Notes under the pieces: model-generated
Told to the model about the DNA's origin: nothing
Database searches by the model: none
Seen by the model: the letters and a program-made list of their open reading frames with translations, nothing else
From: CAWJKP01 sp963843465
GTDB taxonomy: Bacteria; Planctomycetota; Planctomycetia; Pirellulales; Thermoguttaceae
Length of the DNA stretch: 64,000 nucleotides
Assembly (NCBI GenBank): GCA_963843465.1
Contig: CAWJKP010000001.1
Span: forward strand, 372,001-436,000
Direction: 5' to 3'
Program-made: the position numbers and the translations under genes
Shown: positions 37,279 to 48,090 of the stretch, piece after piece
How positions within the stretch are numbered: the stretch's first letter is position 1
Layout: each line of letters starts with the position of its first letter

Positions 37279-40200
37279 ATGTTCCGACTTAGCCCTCTAT
37301 CGTTGACCCCTGTGCTGTTGTTGTTGATCGTCCTTTCGATCGGCGCAGCGCCGCCGACAAAATCTCAGCGACCCGACGCCACGTGGCCGGACACCGCCCG
37401 GCCGGGCGATGATAAGAACCTGTTGGAAGACCCGTCGTTCGAGACGACCAAGCCCCGGGACCAGTTCGGCAACGTCTTCGCCAAATGGAGCGGCTGGAAG
37501 TATGAGGGAGAGTGCGATTTCCGCGTGGGCCAGGTCGAGGAGAAGAAGAAGACGGGGCCTACTTTCGGCCTGATGGCGCCGGGCTACTTGTGGATCGACG
37601 ACGTTGCGATGGTCAAGGTAGGCGACGGCGTGCCGCTGACGGAAAAGCCCGTGCTGGACGAGGGAGAATCTCCCATCGCGCCGCCGGGGGTACTCGGCTC
37701 CGCCGGTATCGTCCGCTGCGCGGAGTGCGGCTACAAGAACCTGCCGTCCTGGAAAACCTGCTACGCCTGCGGCACGCCGCTGGAGGCCCAGAAGATGGCC
37801 GTGGCCGGGCCGCCGGTCAAGATGATTGCCGCGTTCGAGGACAAGAGCCCGTTTGCAGGCGGCACACTCGTCAAGGAACATGCCCCCGAGGGAAAGAAGG
37901 CCCTGCGGATCGACAAGTCCTATGTGGACATGGGCCAACCGCAAAACTGGCTGGGCTACGACTACCTCAAGGCCGACCTCTACACCGACGCGAAGGATCC
38001 GATGAACCTGACCATAGAGATCCGCGACGGCGCCACGCGCGACTACTGGACCCGGGTGAACTACGAAACGGTCGTGCCGCCGGGCCGGAGCACACTGGTT
38101 ATCCCGGTAAAGCAACTCTATGTGGGCGAGAAGTCGCGGCCCGGGCGCATGCTCATCTTGAACGACATCCGCGCGCTGATCTTCGGCATCGGCGAGAAGC
38201 CGCCGGCCCCGCTCTACCTGGCCAACGTGCGCCTGGAACGAGACGACTCGGCACAGAAGGTGGCTTTCAACGGGCTCTGGGCCTTCGATTTCGGCACCGG
38301 CACGAGCCCTGTCATGGAAGGCTTTACCCCGGTCACTCCCAGCACGCTCTACAGCAAAGGCCGCGGATACGGATTGAAGGACGCGCATATCTGGCGGGCC
38401 ATGGACGCCCTACAGCCCGATCCGCTCTACCAGGACTTCCTCTGTATCGAGTCGGGCGGGCTGGCCGTCGACGTGCCCAACGGCCGCTACCGGGTGTTCG
38501 TCAACATCGACAGTCCTTCGGAATACTGGGGCGACTACCAGCGCTATCGCAAGCGGGCCGTCCTGGCCCAGGGCAAGCCGGTCGTCACCGAGACCATGGA
38601 CCTGGAATCCTTCAAGAAGAAGTACTTCCGCTTTTGGGACACCGAAGACTTGCCCACGGAAAACACCTTCGACAAGTACCAAAAGGCGTATTTCCACGAG
38701 AAGCTCTTCGACGTCGATGTGACCGACGGGCAACTCCGGGTCGATTTCCAGGGCCAGGACTATGCGTGCAGCGTGTCGGCCATGGTGATCTTTCCTGTCG
38801 CCAAGGCAACCGAAGGGGAGAAGTTCCTGCGGTGGGTCGAGGCCAAGCGGCGGTTCTACTTCGACAACTACTTCAAGCGGGTCCTGCACAAGCCGGCAGG
38901 CGACGCGCTCCAGCCGACCGCCGAGGACCGGCGCCGCGGCTACGTAGCCTTCTCGCGCGACTATATGCAGGAGGTCTACTACAATGATACGCCGTTCGCG
39001 AGCGAGACCGGCAAGCCGCTTGCGGGCGAGGCATTCGCCGGCGAGTACGAGCCGCTCACGCTCGCCCTAGTGCCGCTCCAAGACCTGGGAAAGGTGACGG
39101 TTATGGCCGGCGACCTGACCGGACCGGGCGGCGCCATTCCGGCCGAGGCGATCGACGTGGGCTACGTTTCGTACCGCATCACCCGAGTGAACGCGGAAGG
39201 GTCGGTCTATACGATTACGCCGCGGCTGATCATGCCGACCAACTCGGTCGAGATGCCGACGGGGATCGCGCGGCGGTTCTGGCTGACGGTGAAAACGCCG
39301 ATCGATACCAAGCCCGGACTTTATCAAGGGAAGGTCGCGATCCGTGCGGAGCGGGGCAGTGCGGCGGAGGTCGCCGTCAAGTTTCGCGTGCGCACGGGCA
39401 CGCTCGACCCGCTTGACATTCCGGCCGGACCGTGGGGCTACACGATCGGGATTCCTTGGTATGGCGACGACCCGGCCGCGGCCGCCTCGAACGAAGCGAT
39501 GATGCTCAAGAGCCTGCGCAAGATGCGGGAGTACGGCTTCACCACGTGCAGCGGAATTCCGCAGATCGCCTACCGCGGGTTCCAGGACGGCAAGCCGGTG
39601 CTGGATTTCAAGGCCGCCGACGCGCAAATGAAAGTCGCCAAGGAATTGGGGTTCCTGGCGCTGGTCGGCTACGGCGGCGGCGTTTTCGGGATTAACGCCT
39701 ATCAGCAAGACACCGCGGCGATGAAGGCAGCCGGGTTCCAGGATTACGCGGCATTCATTCGGGCCGTGTACACCGAGGTTCAGAAACACGCCGACGCGCA
39801 AGGTTGGCTGCCGGTCTACTATAACCTGTGCGACGAGCCGGGTGGCGACGACCTGGTGCGGGCGACGGAGAACGCCGATGCCTGCCGGAAGGCATTTCCC
39901 AAAGGGCCGCCGTACTTCAGCGGCGCGAGCAGCTTTACGGGCAACGACCGGCAGAACCCGCATTTCCGTTTGGCCAAGGCATTACACGTACCCAACTGGA
40001 ACCTGCATGACGAGGCGGCGGTGGGCCTGATCCACGAGTCGGGCAGCGATTGGGCCTTTTACAACGGCGGCAACCGCTGGACCTACGGCGACTACATGTA
40101 CAAGGCGGCGAAGCAGTTTGGGATGAAGTTCCGCATTTCGTGGCACTGGAACATTGTGGCCGGCGACCCGTACTATGCCCTGGATTGCCGCGAGGACGAC

Positions 40201-40482
40201 GCCGCCTGGTGCAACTCGTCGCCCGACGGACGGCTGGTGCCGGCCGTGCATTTCGAGCAACTCCGCGAGGGGCTGGACGATTATCGCCGGCTGATCACGC
40301 TGGCGCGACTATCGAAAGAGAGGGCCGGCACGCCGGCTGCCCGGGCCGCCCAAGAGCTGATCGACGCGCGGATGGCGGCGTTCAAGCTGGGCCAACGTGA
40401 GCACGACCAGTTGTTCCCGCCGAGCGATTGGAACGACTTCCGCCGCAAGGTGGACGACGCAATCGAGGCCTTGCGCAAGTAG
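37279..40482 (+). CDS. Secreted GH123/DUF4091-like protein with internal zinc ribbon
   Basis: 1067 residues, intact, with a signal peptide (MFRLSPLSLTPVLLLLIVLS). Residues 45-130 look like a carbohydrate-binding module (NLLEDPSFETTKPRDQFGN). Residues 147-164 form a CxxC-x10-CxxC zinc ribbon (CAECGYKNL, CYACG), which is surprising in an exported protein. Residues 180-520 are beta-rich. Residues 600-720 are a beta domain before a TIM barrel. The barrel has YNLCDEPGG with Asp 852 and Glu 853, the acidic pair expected of GH123-type beta-N-acetylgalactosaminidases that use substrate-assisted catalysis. The C-terminus EQLREGLDDYRRLITL is the usual DUF4091 ending. It likely cleaves a sugar chain outside the cytoplasm. 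First gene of a plus-strand set that runs to 46962. Confidence 0.75.
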   Translation: MFRLSPLSLTPVLLLLIVLSIGAAPPTKSQRPDATWPDTARPGDDKNLLEDPSFETTKPRDQFGNVFAKWSGWKYEGECDFRVGQVEEKKKTGPTFGLMAPGYLWIDDVAMVKVGDGVPLTEKPVLDEGESPIAPPGVLGSAGIVRCAECGYKNLPSWKTCYACGTPLEAQKMAVAGPPVKMIAAFEDKSPFAGGTLVKEHAPEGKKALRIDKSYVDMGQPQNWLGYDYLKADLYTDAKDPMNLTIEIRDGATRDYWTRVNYETVVPPGRSTLVIPVKQLYVGEKSRPGRMLILNDIRALIFGIGEKPPAPLYLANVRLERDDSAQKVAFNGLWAFDFGTGTSPVMEGFTPVTPSTLYSKGRGYGLKDAHIWRAMDALQPDPLYQDFLCIESGGLAVDVPNGRYRVFVNIDSPSEYWGDYQRYRKRAVLAQGKPVVTETMDLESFKKKYFRFWDTEDLPTENTFDKYQKAYFHEKLFDVDVTDGQLRVDFQGQDYACSVSAMVIFPVAKATEGEKFLRWVEAKRRFYFDNYFKRVLHKPAGDALQPTAEDRRRGYVAFSRDYMQEVYYNDTPFASETGKPLAGEAFAGEYEPLTLALVPLQDLGKVTVMAGDLTGPGGAIPAEAIDVGYVSYRITRVNAEGSVYTITPRLIMPTNSVEMPTGIARRFWLTVKTPIDTKPGLYQGKVAIRAERGSAAEVAVKFRVRTGTLDPLDIPAGPWGYTIGIPWYGDDPAAAASNEAMMLKSLRKMREYGFTTCSGIPQIAYRGFQDGKPVLDFKAADAQMKVAKELGFLALVGYGGGVFGINAYQQDTAAMKAAGFQDYAAFIRAVYTEVQKHADAQGWLPVYYNLCDEPGGDDLVRATENADACRKAFPKGPPYFSGASSFTGNDRQNPHFRLAKALHVPNWNLHDEAAVGLIHESGSDWAFYNGGNRWTYGDYMYKAAKQFGMKFRISWHWNIVAGDPYYALDCREDDAAWCNSSPDGRLVPAVHFEQLREGLDDYRRLITLARLSKERAGTPAARAAQELIDARMAAFKLGQREHDQLFPPSDWNDFRRKVDDAIEALRK

Positions 40483-40615
40483 GGTCACGCCTGCCAGAAA
40501 ACCCACCCAGTGCGTGGGCCACGCCCATCGTCTCTAGCGACAGAATCTTCCATTCCGGCGCCGAAAAGAGACTCACGAATGATGCACCATCTACTACCTT
40601 GAGGAAGGAGAAACG

Positions 40616-42626
40616 ATGAGAGGACTTATCACGTTTGCGTGTCTGCTTGTGGCATCCGCGGCCGTGGCGGCCGACGGTCAAATCGTCGGCTGGCGCGGCA
40701 ACGGAAGCGGCTGTTACCCCACTGCCACTCCGCCGACACAATGGGGCAGGACATCGACGGGGCTGAAGCAGATCAGGTATCAGGCCGCGAAACCCAAGGG
40801 GGACGCTTCCGCGGGGAAGTCGCTGGCGGACGGCGTGATCCGCCAGTGGCTCGTGCTGGGGCCCGTTGCGGTGCCGGCGGCGGCGAAGGCCGATACCGCG
40901 AAGTTCGAGATGATCAAAGGGGAGGCCGATCTTGCGCCCGACGCGGGCGACAAGGTCGGGAAGGCCGCCTGGAAGGCGGCCGACTCGGAAGACGAGATGC
41001 TGGACTTCGCGTCGCTGTGGGGAAAGAAAACCAACGTCGTCGCCTACGCGGCCGTCTACCTCTGGTCCCCTGCGGACCAGACGATGCTGTTGGACATCAA
41101 CAGCTCGTCGAGCACCCTCCTGTGGGTCAACGGCAAGGAGGCGCTCAGGATCAGCGAGAAAACCTGGCCGATCGGTTTCCAGCAGGCGAATCTCCCGCTG
41201 AAGAAGGGTTGGAACCGGCTGCTCCTCCGCATCATGGCCAACACCGGGTGGAATGCCTATGCCTGGTTCATGCGCCCGGTCGTCTACGGCGACCCCCGCG
41301 GGCCGTACGAGACGAAGAACGTCCGTTGGACGGTGCCCATCGGCGGGATGGCCGAGCCAATCGTCGTGGGCGAGCGGCTCTTTCTCCTGTCCGAGCCCTA
41401 CGACCTCGTATGCCTCGACAAGAACTCCGGAAAGATCCTGTGGGCGAGGTCGGTCAACTACTTCGAGGCGACACCCGAGGCCGACCGGAAGGGTAACCCG
41501 CTGTTCGATGAGGCCGCCAAGCTCGCGGCGGAACTGAACTGGATCAACGACGCCTGCGGCACGCCCGCCGGCCCGAGCAAGGAGCAGCTTGCCGCCAAGG
41601 CGGAGGCCCAGAAGAAGCTCTACGCGACGATGGTGAAGATCAATGCGGCGAAGTACACCCTCACCCGCCAACAGGACTTTGGGATGGCGGGCTTCGTCCC
41701 CATGAGCGACGGGAAGAACGTTTGGGCGTGGTTCGCCAGCGGCATCACCGCCTGCTACGACCTTGACGGCAATCGCCGCTGGATCACCCTGGACAACCGC
41801 CCCGGCGAGCAGCACCATGGTTACCAGACCTCGCCGTTGCTCGTCGGCGGCAAGGTGATCCTCTATATGTACGACATCGAGGCCCTCGATGCGAAGACCG
41901 GCAAGGTGGCTTGGACCAAGCCCATCTGCAAGGATCCGAAGAATGAACACTGGTGGTCTGCGATCGGCGGGGGTTTCTGCGCTAAATATCGGCGGCGTGC
42001 CCATGTTCATGACTTCCAACACGGACATTTACCGCACGGCGGATGGGCAACAGGTGTTCCTCGACAACCCGATGGCCTACTACCAGTTGGCCGCCCCCGT
42101 TGTCGATGGCAGTACCGTGTGCAACGTGAAGAACGACGGGCGGGTGTACATCCTCAAGCTGCCGGCGGAGGCGGCCAACCGCATCCGGCCGCTTTCGAGC
42201 AAGAAAGTCAAGCTCAACACTTCAGAATGCAGGATGTTCTACCAAGACAGTCTCTACTGGGGCGGCCCCGTGCTTTCCGACGGGCTGCTGTACTGCCTGA
42301 AGCACACCGGCGTGCTCTCCGTTGTGGACGTTGAGAAGGCCGCGGTGGTCTATCAGAAGAAGCTTGACGTGGACCTCGACGCATTCATGCGGCCGAGCCT
42401 GGCAAAGGCAGGCAAGTACCTTTATGCCCTGGGACCGACGGGCACCTGCGCGGTCTTCGAGTCCGGACGCGAATTCAAACTGGTCGCCAAGAACCGTCTG
42501 GAGCCGGTCCTGAATGCCGGTACGGGAAACCCCCGGCTGGAGCGGTTCACCGCCGATCCGGTTCTCGACGGCAAGCGCGTCTACCTTCGCGGGGAGTCGA
42601 ACCTGTATTGCACCGAGGAGAAATAA
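40616..42626 (+). CDS. Secreted PQQ-like beta-propeller protein (frameshifted)
   Basis: ATG 40616 (MRGLITFACLLVASAAVAAD) follows GAGGAAGGAGA, and a signal peptide is clear. Blade-like repeats include YDLVCLDKNSGKILWARS, ITACYDLDGNRRWITL and IEALDAKTGKVAWTKP, the W-shaped PQQ/quinoprotein-type repeats common in planctomycete exported proteins. An inserted domain (WLVLGPVAVPAAAKADTAKF, STLLWVNGKEALRI) resembles the PA14/galactose-binding segment of such proteins. Near 41965-41980, in a GGGGG tract, the frame shifts; the correct continuation is GVSALNIGGVPMFMTSNTDI, ending at the TAA at 42624-42626. The redox cofactor-binding residues of true PQQ enzymes are not evident, so a binding role is likelier than dehydrogenase activity. 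The next gene starts one base after the stop. Confidence 0.75.
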
Positions 42627-42627
42627 C

Positions 42628-43935
42628 GTGCAACGAGCCATGAGGACCAAGTCTCTGGTTCGCAAGGGCATCGGGGCGGCCGTGGCACTGGCGTCAGTTG
42701 CCTCGATATCCACCTCCATTCTTGCGGGGGATTGGCCGCAGTGGCGCGGCCCGAACCGAGATGGTGTTTCCACCGAGAAAGGCTGGACCACGCGGTGGCC
42801 CGAAAAAGGCCCCAAGGTGCTCTGGAAGGCCAAGGTCAATGGCGGCGGGTACTCCTCTTTCGCAGTGGCGGGCGGCCGCGTCTACACGATGGGCTCCGCG
42901 CCGGACAAGCCGGGGCCGGACGGCAAGTACAAGAAAGACGAAGAGGGCCGAACGCTGGGCAGGGAGTTTGTCTGGTGTCTCGACGCCGAGACGGGCAACG
43001 TCCTCTGGGAGCACTCGCATCCGGCCCCAGCGGAGGGCACGCAAAGCACTCCGGCGGTTTACGACGGCCGCGTCTATACCCTCGGCCCGCGGGGGCAGAT
43101 CTGCTGTCTCGACGCGGCCGATGGCCGGCCCATCTGGAGCCACAACCTCTTGCGCAACTTCGGAGGGAAATTGAGGCCGTACAGCGGCTACGCCTGCTCG
43201 CCGTTGGTGGTGCAAAACGTCGTGATCGTGCATGCCGGCGGCGACGCGCTGGTGCTCGCGCTGGACAGGAAGACCGGCCACTTGGCTTGGAAAAGCGGCC
43301 TGGGCGAGGGAGCCGCCGAGTCCTCGCCAGTCCCTTACGACGCCGGCGGCAAGCCGGGCCTGGTCATGCTGACGCCCAAGGTGGCCCTGGGCCTCAACGC
43401 CGCCACCGGCGACGAACTCTGGCGCTACCCGTGGAAAGGGGGCGGCTACACCATCCCAACGCCGCTGGTCCACGGTGATCGGGTCCTTCTCTCGGTTTTC
43501 CCGCGAGACGGCCTCTCGCTGATGCTCCAGTTGACTTCCAGCGGCCCGAAGGAAGTCTGGAAGACCAAGGGGATGGGCCTCCTGTTCCACTCGGGCGTGT
43601 TGGTCGACGGCCACGTGTACGGTCCCTACAGTAACAGCGGCGAGGCCGACACCACCTTGCTCCAGTGCGTATCCTGGGATACGGGCGAGGTGAAGTGGAC
43701 GCACGAGGGCTTTGGATTCTCGCCGCTCGTGGCGGCGGACGGCAAGCTCATTCTGATGACCGACGACGGTGAACTCGTGGTGGCCGAGGCCTCGCCCAAG
43801 GCTTACAAAGAGTTGGCCCGCGCCAAGGTATTCCCCAGCAAGAGCAAGAGTTGGGTGTGCCCCGTTCTTTGCAGCGGCCGGATCTACTGCCGGCTCGCCG
43901 GGGACGTGGTGTGCCTGGACGTGAAGGGACAATGA
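42628..43935 (+). CDS. Secreted PQQ-like beta-propeller repeat protein
   Basis: The start is GTG 42628, one base after the previous stop, with GAGGAG inside the previous gene's end as ribosome site. ATG 42640 is an alternative. The longer open frame to 42514 only overlaps the upstream gene. The mature protein opens with GDWPQWRGPNRDG, a hallmark of planctomycete PQQ-like proteins. Repeats follow: WCLDAETGNVLWEHSHP, ICCLDAADGRPIWSHN, VLALDRKTGHLAWKSG, LGLNAATGDELWRYPW, CVSWDTGEVKWTHEG. About 435 residues, enough for a seven- or eight-bladed propeller. It is a paralogue of the gene before it and surely co-transcribed. A role in binding extracellular sugar or a redox partner is inference. Confidence 0.85.
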   Translation: MQRAMRTKSLVRKGIGAAVALASVASISTSILAGDWPQWRGPNRDGVSTEKGWTTRWPEKGPKVLWKAKVNGGGYSSFAVAGGRVYTMGSAPDKPGPDGKYKKDEEGRTLGREFVWCLDAETGNVLWEHSHPAPAEGTQSTPAVYDGRVYTLGPRGQICCLDAADGRPIWSHNLLRNFGGKLRPYSGYACSPLVVQNVVIVHAGGDALVLALDRKTGHLAWKSGLGEGAAESSPVPYDAGGKPGLVMLTPKVALGLNAATGDELWRYPWKGGGYTIPTPLVHGDRVLLSVFPRDGLSLMLQLTSSGPKEVWKTKGMGLLFHSGVLVDGHVYGPYSNSGEADTTLLQCVSWDTGEVKWTHEGFGFSPLVAADGKLILMTDDGELVVAEASPKAYKELARAKVFPSKSKSWVCPVLCSGRIYCRLAGDVVCLDVKGQ

Positions 43936-43992
43936 GCAATCGGACTGCCCAGCGGTCGAACAACTATTCCACGTGAGCAAAGGAGCAACAGT

Positions 43993-45484
43993 ATGTCAAT
44001 CCAATCACTGGCGATGTCGGCCATGGTGGCCTTCGGGCTGGTGCTGCACGCAGCGCCGCGCAGTGGCCGAAGACAAGGTCCTCTTCGACTTCGCCGCGCC
44101 GTCCGGCGTCCGCGACTGGGCACCCGTCAAGCTGCCGGAGTTGGCGAAGGAGCAACCGGCGCCGAAGATCGAGATCGTGCCGGCCGGCGACGCGTCGGCC
44201 GGTGCGGCTTCGGCCACGGCGGGGAGTCGCCTCAAGATCACCTTCGCGGGAGGCGACTGGCCCGCGGTCAGCACCACGAAGTTCCTCGTCGCGGGGAACT
44301 GGAAGGCGTATCAAACGCTGAAGGCCGACCTGACCGTAGACCACTCCTGCGTAGCCTACTTCCGAATCTGCCAAGGCAAACCCGACGAAAAGGGGAACCA
44401 GCCGCACTGGGAGAAAACCATGATCCTCCTGGCAGGCCGGAACGAGGTGACCTTGACAATCCGCCACGGCCTCGGTGTGCTCGACCCGGGCAGGGGCGAC
44501 CTCACCTCGTTCGTCATCGGCATGTTCCAACCGGAGAAGGGCCAATCGCTGCGGGTGGGCAACGTGCGGCTCAGCCCCGACTGGCCACCGCCGCACGTGG
44601 CGGATCCGTTCCTGGCCTGGTATTCGCCCTACAACCACGACGGATACTCGGCCGCCGCCGCCCGTGAGTACCAGAGAACCCGGGCCGTCACGAGATTCAA
44701 GGTCCTCGGCGCGGACGCGGAAGTCGGCAACTCGCGCGACCTTGCCGCCGGGCTGAAAGACAAGTGGACGATGCCCGAGCCCAAAACCATCGAGCAGGTG
44801 GAGGCGGAGTTCAAGGCGCAGCTCGACAAGATCAAGCAAAGCCGGCCGAAGGCCGTCGACGCGGTCCTGCGCGACGGTGAGAAGGGATGGGACCCGGCGG
44901 ACCCCGACAAGGTCTACACGGGCTGGAAGGTCGTGTACCTGAGCTGCCATGGCCCGGACGGCCCCAATCCGGGACGCGAAAGGACGCCGACCCTCTACGA
45001 TACCGTGGAGGCCTTCATGCGCCATCGCAGCGTGTTGATGCAGGCCGACTTGTCGAGCATCCCGAAGGACGCGACCATCCTGGCGGCTCGGCTCGTCGTC
45101 ACACGATCGCTGGGGAACGATCTCAAGCCGCCCGCGAAGCCCAACCTGTGGGTCGCCGAACCCTGCAATCGCGATTGGGATGCGGCCTCGGCCAACTGCT
45201 ACTGCTATGCCAAGGGCAAGTACTGGAAAGCCGTTAGCGGGCTGTACTACGGCGAAGACCCCGACTTCTGGCCCGTCTTCATCGCGCATGGCCCGGCCGG
45301 CGGCGGAGCGGTCAGTGTCTGGGATTTCACCGAGGCCGTGAAGTTCTGGTTCGACGGCCGGCACGTCAACCACGGGTTCTTCCTGTACGGCGATTCCAAC
45401 GACTACATGTCGATGTACACTCCGCGGGTCAAAGATATCAAGTTCCGTCCGGCCCTGATGGTCGTCTATGAGCCCAGGAAATGA
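43993..45484 (+). CDS. Secreted protein with DNRLRE-like domain (frameshift after signal peptide)
   Basis: The true start is ATG 43993 (MSIQSLAMSAMVAFGLVLHA), 8 bases after AAAGGAGC. That frame leaves the protein near 44060, and the mature chain is in the frame reading AVAEDKVLFDFAAPSGVRDW through to 45484. An open frame from 43973 has an unlikely Cys/Trp-rich start and is not the real N-terminus. Residues 30-190 look like a beta-sandwich carbohydrate-binding module. The last 170 residues carry ADLSSIPKDATILAARLVVT and WDFTEAVKFWFDGRHVNHGF, the signature of DNRLRE-type structural domains found beside polysaccharide lyases and hydrolases. No catalytic residues are seen. Confidence 0.65.
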
Positions 45485-45550
45485 CTGGCGGCCAGTGAAG
45501 CTCCCTGTTGCAAGCCGCATACCGTCTCACCAAACCTCAAAGTGGCCTCT

Positions 45551-46962
45551 ATGAACCGCAGTGCACAAAGAATTCAAGTCGTCCTAGTCTTTGTACTCGC
45601 AGGCGTGTATCCGAGCGCCGTCTGCGGCCAGGAGAGGGTCATTGTTCGCCCAAAGGAAATCGATGACGTGCTGGTCAATCCGGGCATCGGGTTCATGACC
45701 TTTCAGCGGTTCAATGGCGATGCGCTGAACGAAGGGAAGAAATGGACCGAAGGATACCCGATCGTCTATCAGCCGTTCAACGGCAATCTGGAGAACAAGG
45801 ACCACCCCATGACTTCCCTGGCGTATTTCCGCATCTACTGGAGGTTCATCGAGCCCGCCAAAGGCCAGTACCAGTGGGACCTGATCGACAAGGCATTGGA
45901 GACAGCGGGTCAGCGGCGGCAGACGCTCTTGCTGCGGATCGCCCCTTACGGGAGCAAGGCCGACAACGACGTGCCCGACTGGTACCGCGCGATGATGGGG
46001 CCCGAGGCCAACGTGCCGGACAAAGGATGGCGGACCAATCCCGAGGATCCGCGGTACATCGAGCGATTTGGCGGCATGATCCGCGCGCTGGGTAAACGCT
46101 ACGACGGCCACCCGTTGCTGGAGAACGTGGATGTCTCGATCGTCGGGTTCTGGGGCGAAGGGGGCGGCTCTGAACGCCTGACGCAAAAGACCGCAGAGAA
46201 CCTGGTCGACAGCTATCTGGACGCCTTCCCGAAGACCCACCTTCTCATGCAGCTCTCCGATGAGAAGACCAACAAGTACGCGCTATCGAAGCGCAACGTC
46301 GGCTGGCGCGTCGACTGCCTGGGCGACATGGGCGGCTTCAGCAAGACCTGGTGTCACATGCTCGACGCCTACCCGCAGGACATCATCCGTTTCGGCATGA
46401 AGGATGCCTGGCAGAAGGCCCCCGTAAGCCTGGAGGTTTGTTGGGTGATGCAGCATTGGAAGGACATGGGCTGGGACGTCGATTACATCATTGACCAGTC
46501 GCTGAAGTGGCACATCTCGTCGTTCAATGGCAAGTCCTCGGCCGTGCCCAAGGAGTGGTGGCCGCAGGTAAACCGCTGGTTGAAGAAGATGGGTTATCGG
46601 TTCGTACTCCGCAAGTTCACGTATCCGGCGGCCGTAAGGCCCAGCGGAAAGCTCGATTTTACATCATGGTGGGAGAACAAGGGGGTCGCTCCCTGTTATC
46701 ACCCCTTCCGGCTGGCACTGCGCTGAAAAGCGGCCAGCGCAGCGCCGTGTTGCCCACGACCGCCGATATCCGCGCCTGGTCGCCTGGCGACAACCTGTGT
46801 GACGGCAATGTCGTGCTCCCAATCGACATGCCACCGGGCCAGTACGACTTGGCGATCGGCATCCTGGACCATCGCTTTGACCAACCGCGGGTAAAGCTGG
46901 CGATCGCCGACGCGGACACCGAGGGGTGGTACAGGATGGGAACAGTCCGTGTGCAAAAATAG
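45551..46962 (+). CDS. Secreted DUF4832-like glycoside-hydrolase-fold protein (frameshifted near the C-terminus)
   Basis: The start is probably ATG 45551 (MNRSAQRIQVVLVFVLAGVY); the open frame begins three codons earlier. A signal peptide ends near VCG. The body has VLVNPGIGFMTFQRF, LAYFRIYWRFIEPAKGQYQW and VDVSIVGFWGEGGGSE. This fits the TIM-barrel fold of DUF4832 and GH42-like proteins, with Glu in WGEGG as a candidate acid/base. The open frame stops at 46726, but the adjacent frame continues LKSGQRSAVLPTTADIRAWS to 46962 as a final beta-sandwich, so one base is missing or extra near 46725. Last gene of the secreted set that begins at 37279. Confidence 0.7.
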
Positions 46963-48090
46963 GGTGCAATGCGCCAAAGCGTTGGGCGATGACGCCCATC
47001 AACAAGTTGGAGCAGTGAGCCGCGTGACGATTGCCGGTTTCGCCAGTGACAGCGCGGATTCCTGCTTCGGCAGTTTGCGGCAGGTGCCCGCCGTCTTCTT
47101 GCAGGAGCACTCTATGCCGCGTTCCAATTGCTCACGCACGATGTGCCGCAAGGGACCAACATACTTCTGGAACGATGAACGCGTCAGGTGCCGTCGCGCA
47201 CCCGCTGCCACCAGTGTCGCATGCACTCTCCGATGCGGACGGGCAGCCGCGGCAGCCGGTCTTCCTGATGGTCGAATGGCTGACTTTCTCATAAAGCCAT
47301 ACGTTTCTTCGGAGTCCCGAGAATCCACCCTCGGCACAACGTCCGCCCAGGTTGCCTGCGTCGGTCACCCCCACCTCCGCAGCGAAGGTCATTTTCAGCA
47401 CGCGTCGGCGTGCCCCACCTCCGCAGGCAAGGGCTCGGGAAATGCTTCGGATGCTATGCGGCCATCGCCCCCGGCGACACCGCTGCCCTGGAAGCCCTGC
47501 TGCCAGATCACTGGGTTGCGGCCCATCCCGAGCATCGGCTTAAGCAGCGAGAAGAAGAATCCCGTGAAGCCCAGGTCCGTCGCCGCCGGAGGCGGGTTGC
47601 TCGCCGTGCTGCCATTGCCCAATAGGCGATGCTGATTCTGGATTAGCGCGCGTTGGGCTTTGAAACGGCTTTCTTGGGGCCGTGGTGGTATTCCCGACTC
47701 GTTTCCAGGCACAGTCGAGGGTTGCTCTCTGCGGTGATTGACGGCCAACAAGAACCGCCTGGAAACTGGTTGCGGTGGGCGAAGCGATCGGGCTCATCCC
47801 GCGGGTCGATGGCGTAGCTGCCATAATCAGCTTTTCGGGCGAGGCGGGCTGCCAAATCAGCACCTCTTACGGTTCAGAACGCATAACGGCGGGGCCGGGA
47901 GTCGGGGCCAGGCGGCCTAACAGCCTTGGCCCCGTAGCCGCGATGGTGACCCCGACGCGGGCCAGGGGCTTTTGCGGCAATTCTTCGGGCCGTCGACTTG
48001 ATGTTCTGGCCTGGCTGATTTAGTCATGTGTCTTACCGGGCCGCGCGGAGGCCGCGCGGCCACGAAACGCACACAGAAAGGAAATGCACG
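46963..48090. other. Intergenic region, about 1.1 kb, repeats and no supported gene
   Basis: Open frames on both strands are short, lack ribosome sites and show no recognisable family. The region holds dispersed-repeat copy B and, just before the next gene, two copies of ccgcgcgg (48041-48048 and 48052-48059) that can pair. It may contain decayed genes too eroded to read. Confidence 0.4.
47351..47414. repeat. Dispersed REP-like repeat, copy B
   Basis: The first 32 bases are identical to 37140-37171. Bases 47358-47414 match 16614-16671, including the hairpin arms gcacgc and gcgtgc (47398-47403, 47408-47413). cacctccgcaggcaag follows directly and repeats part of the element. Confidence 0.65.

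Noticed and set aside
40616..43935. True PQQ-dependent dehydrogenases
   Set aside because: Repeats match the propeller fold, but I cannot see the cofactor- and metal-binding residues of the enzymes, so only a PQQ-like fold is claimed.
47640..47920. Possible small genes on either strand
   Set aside because: Frames overlap on both strands with no ribosome site or family resemblance.
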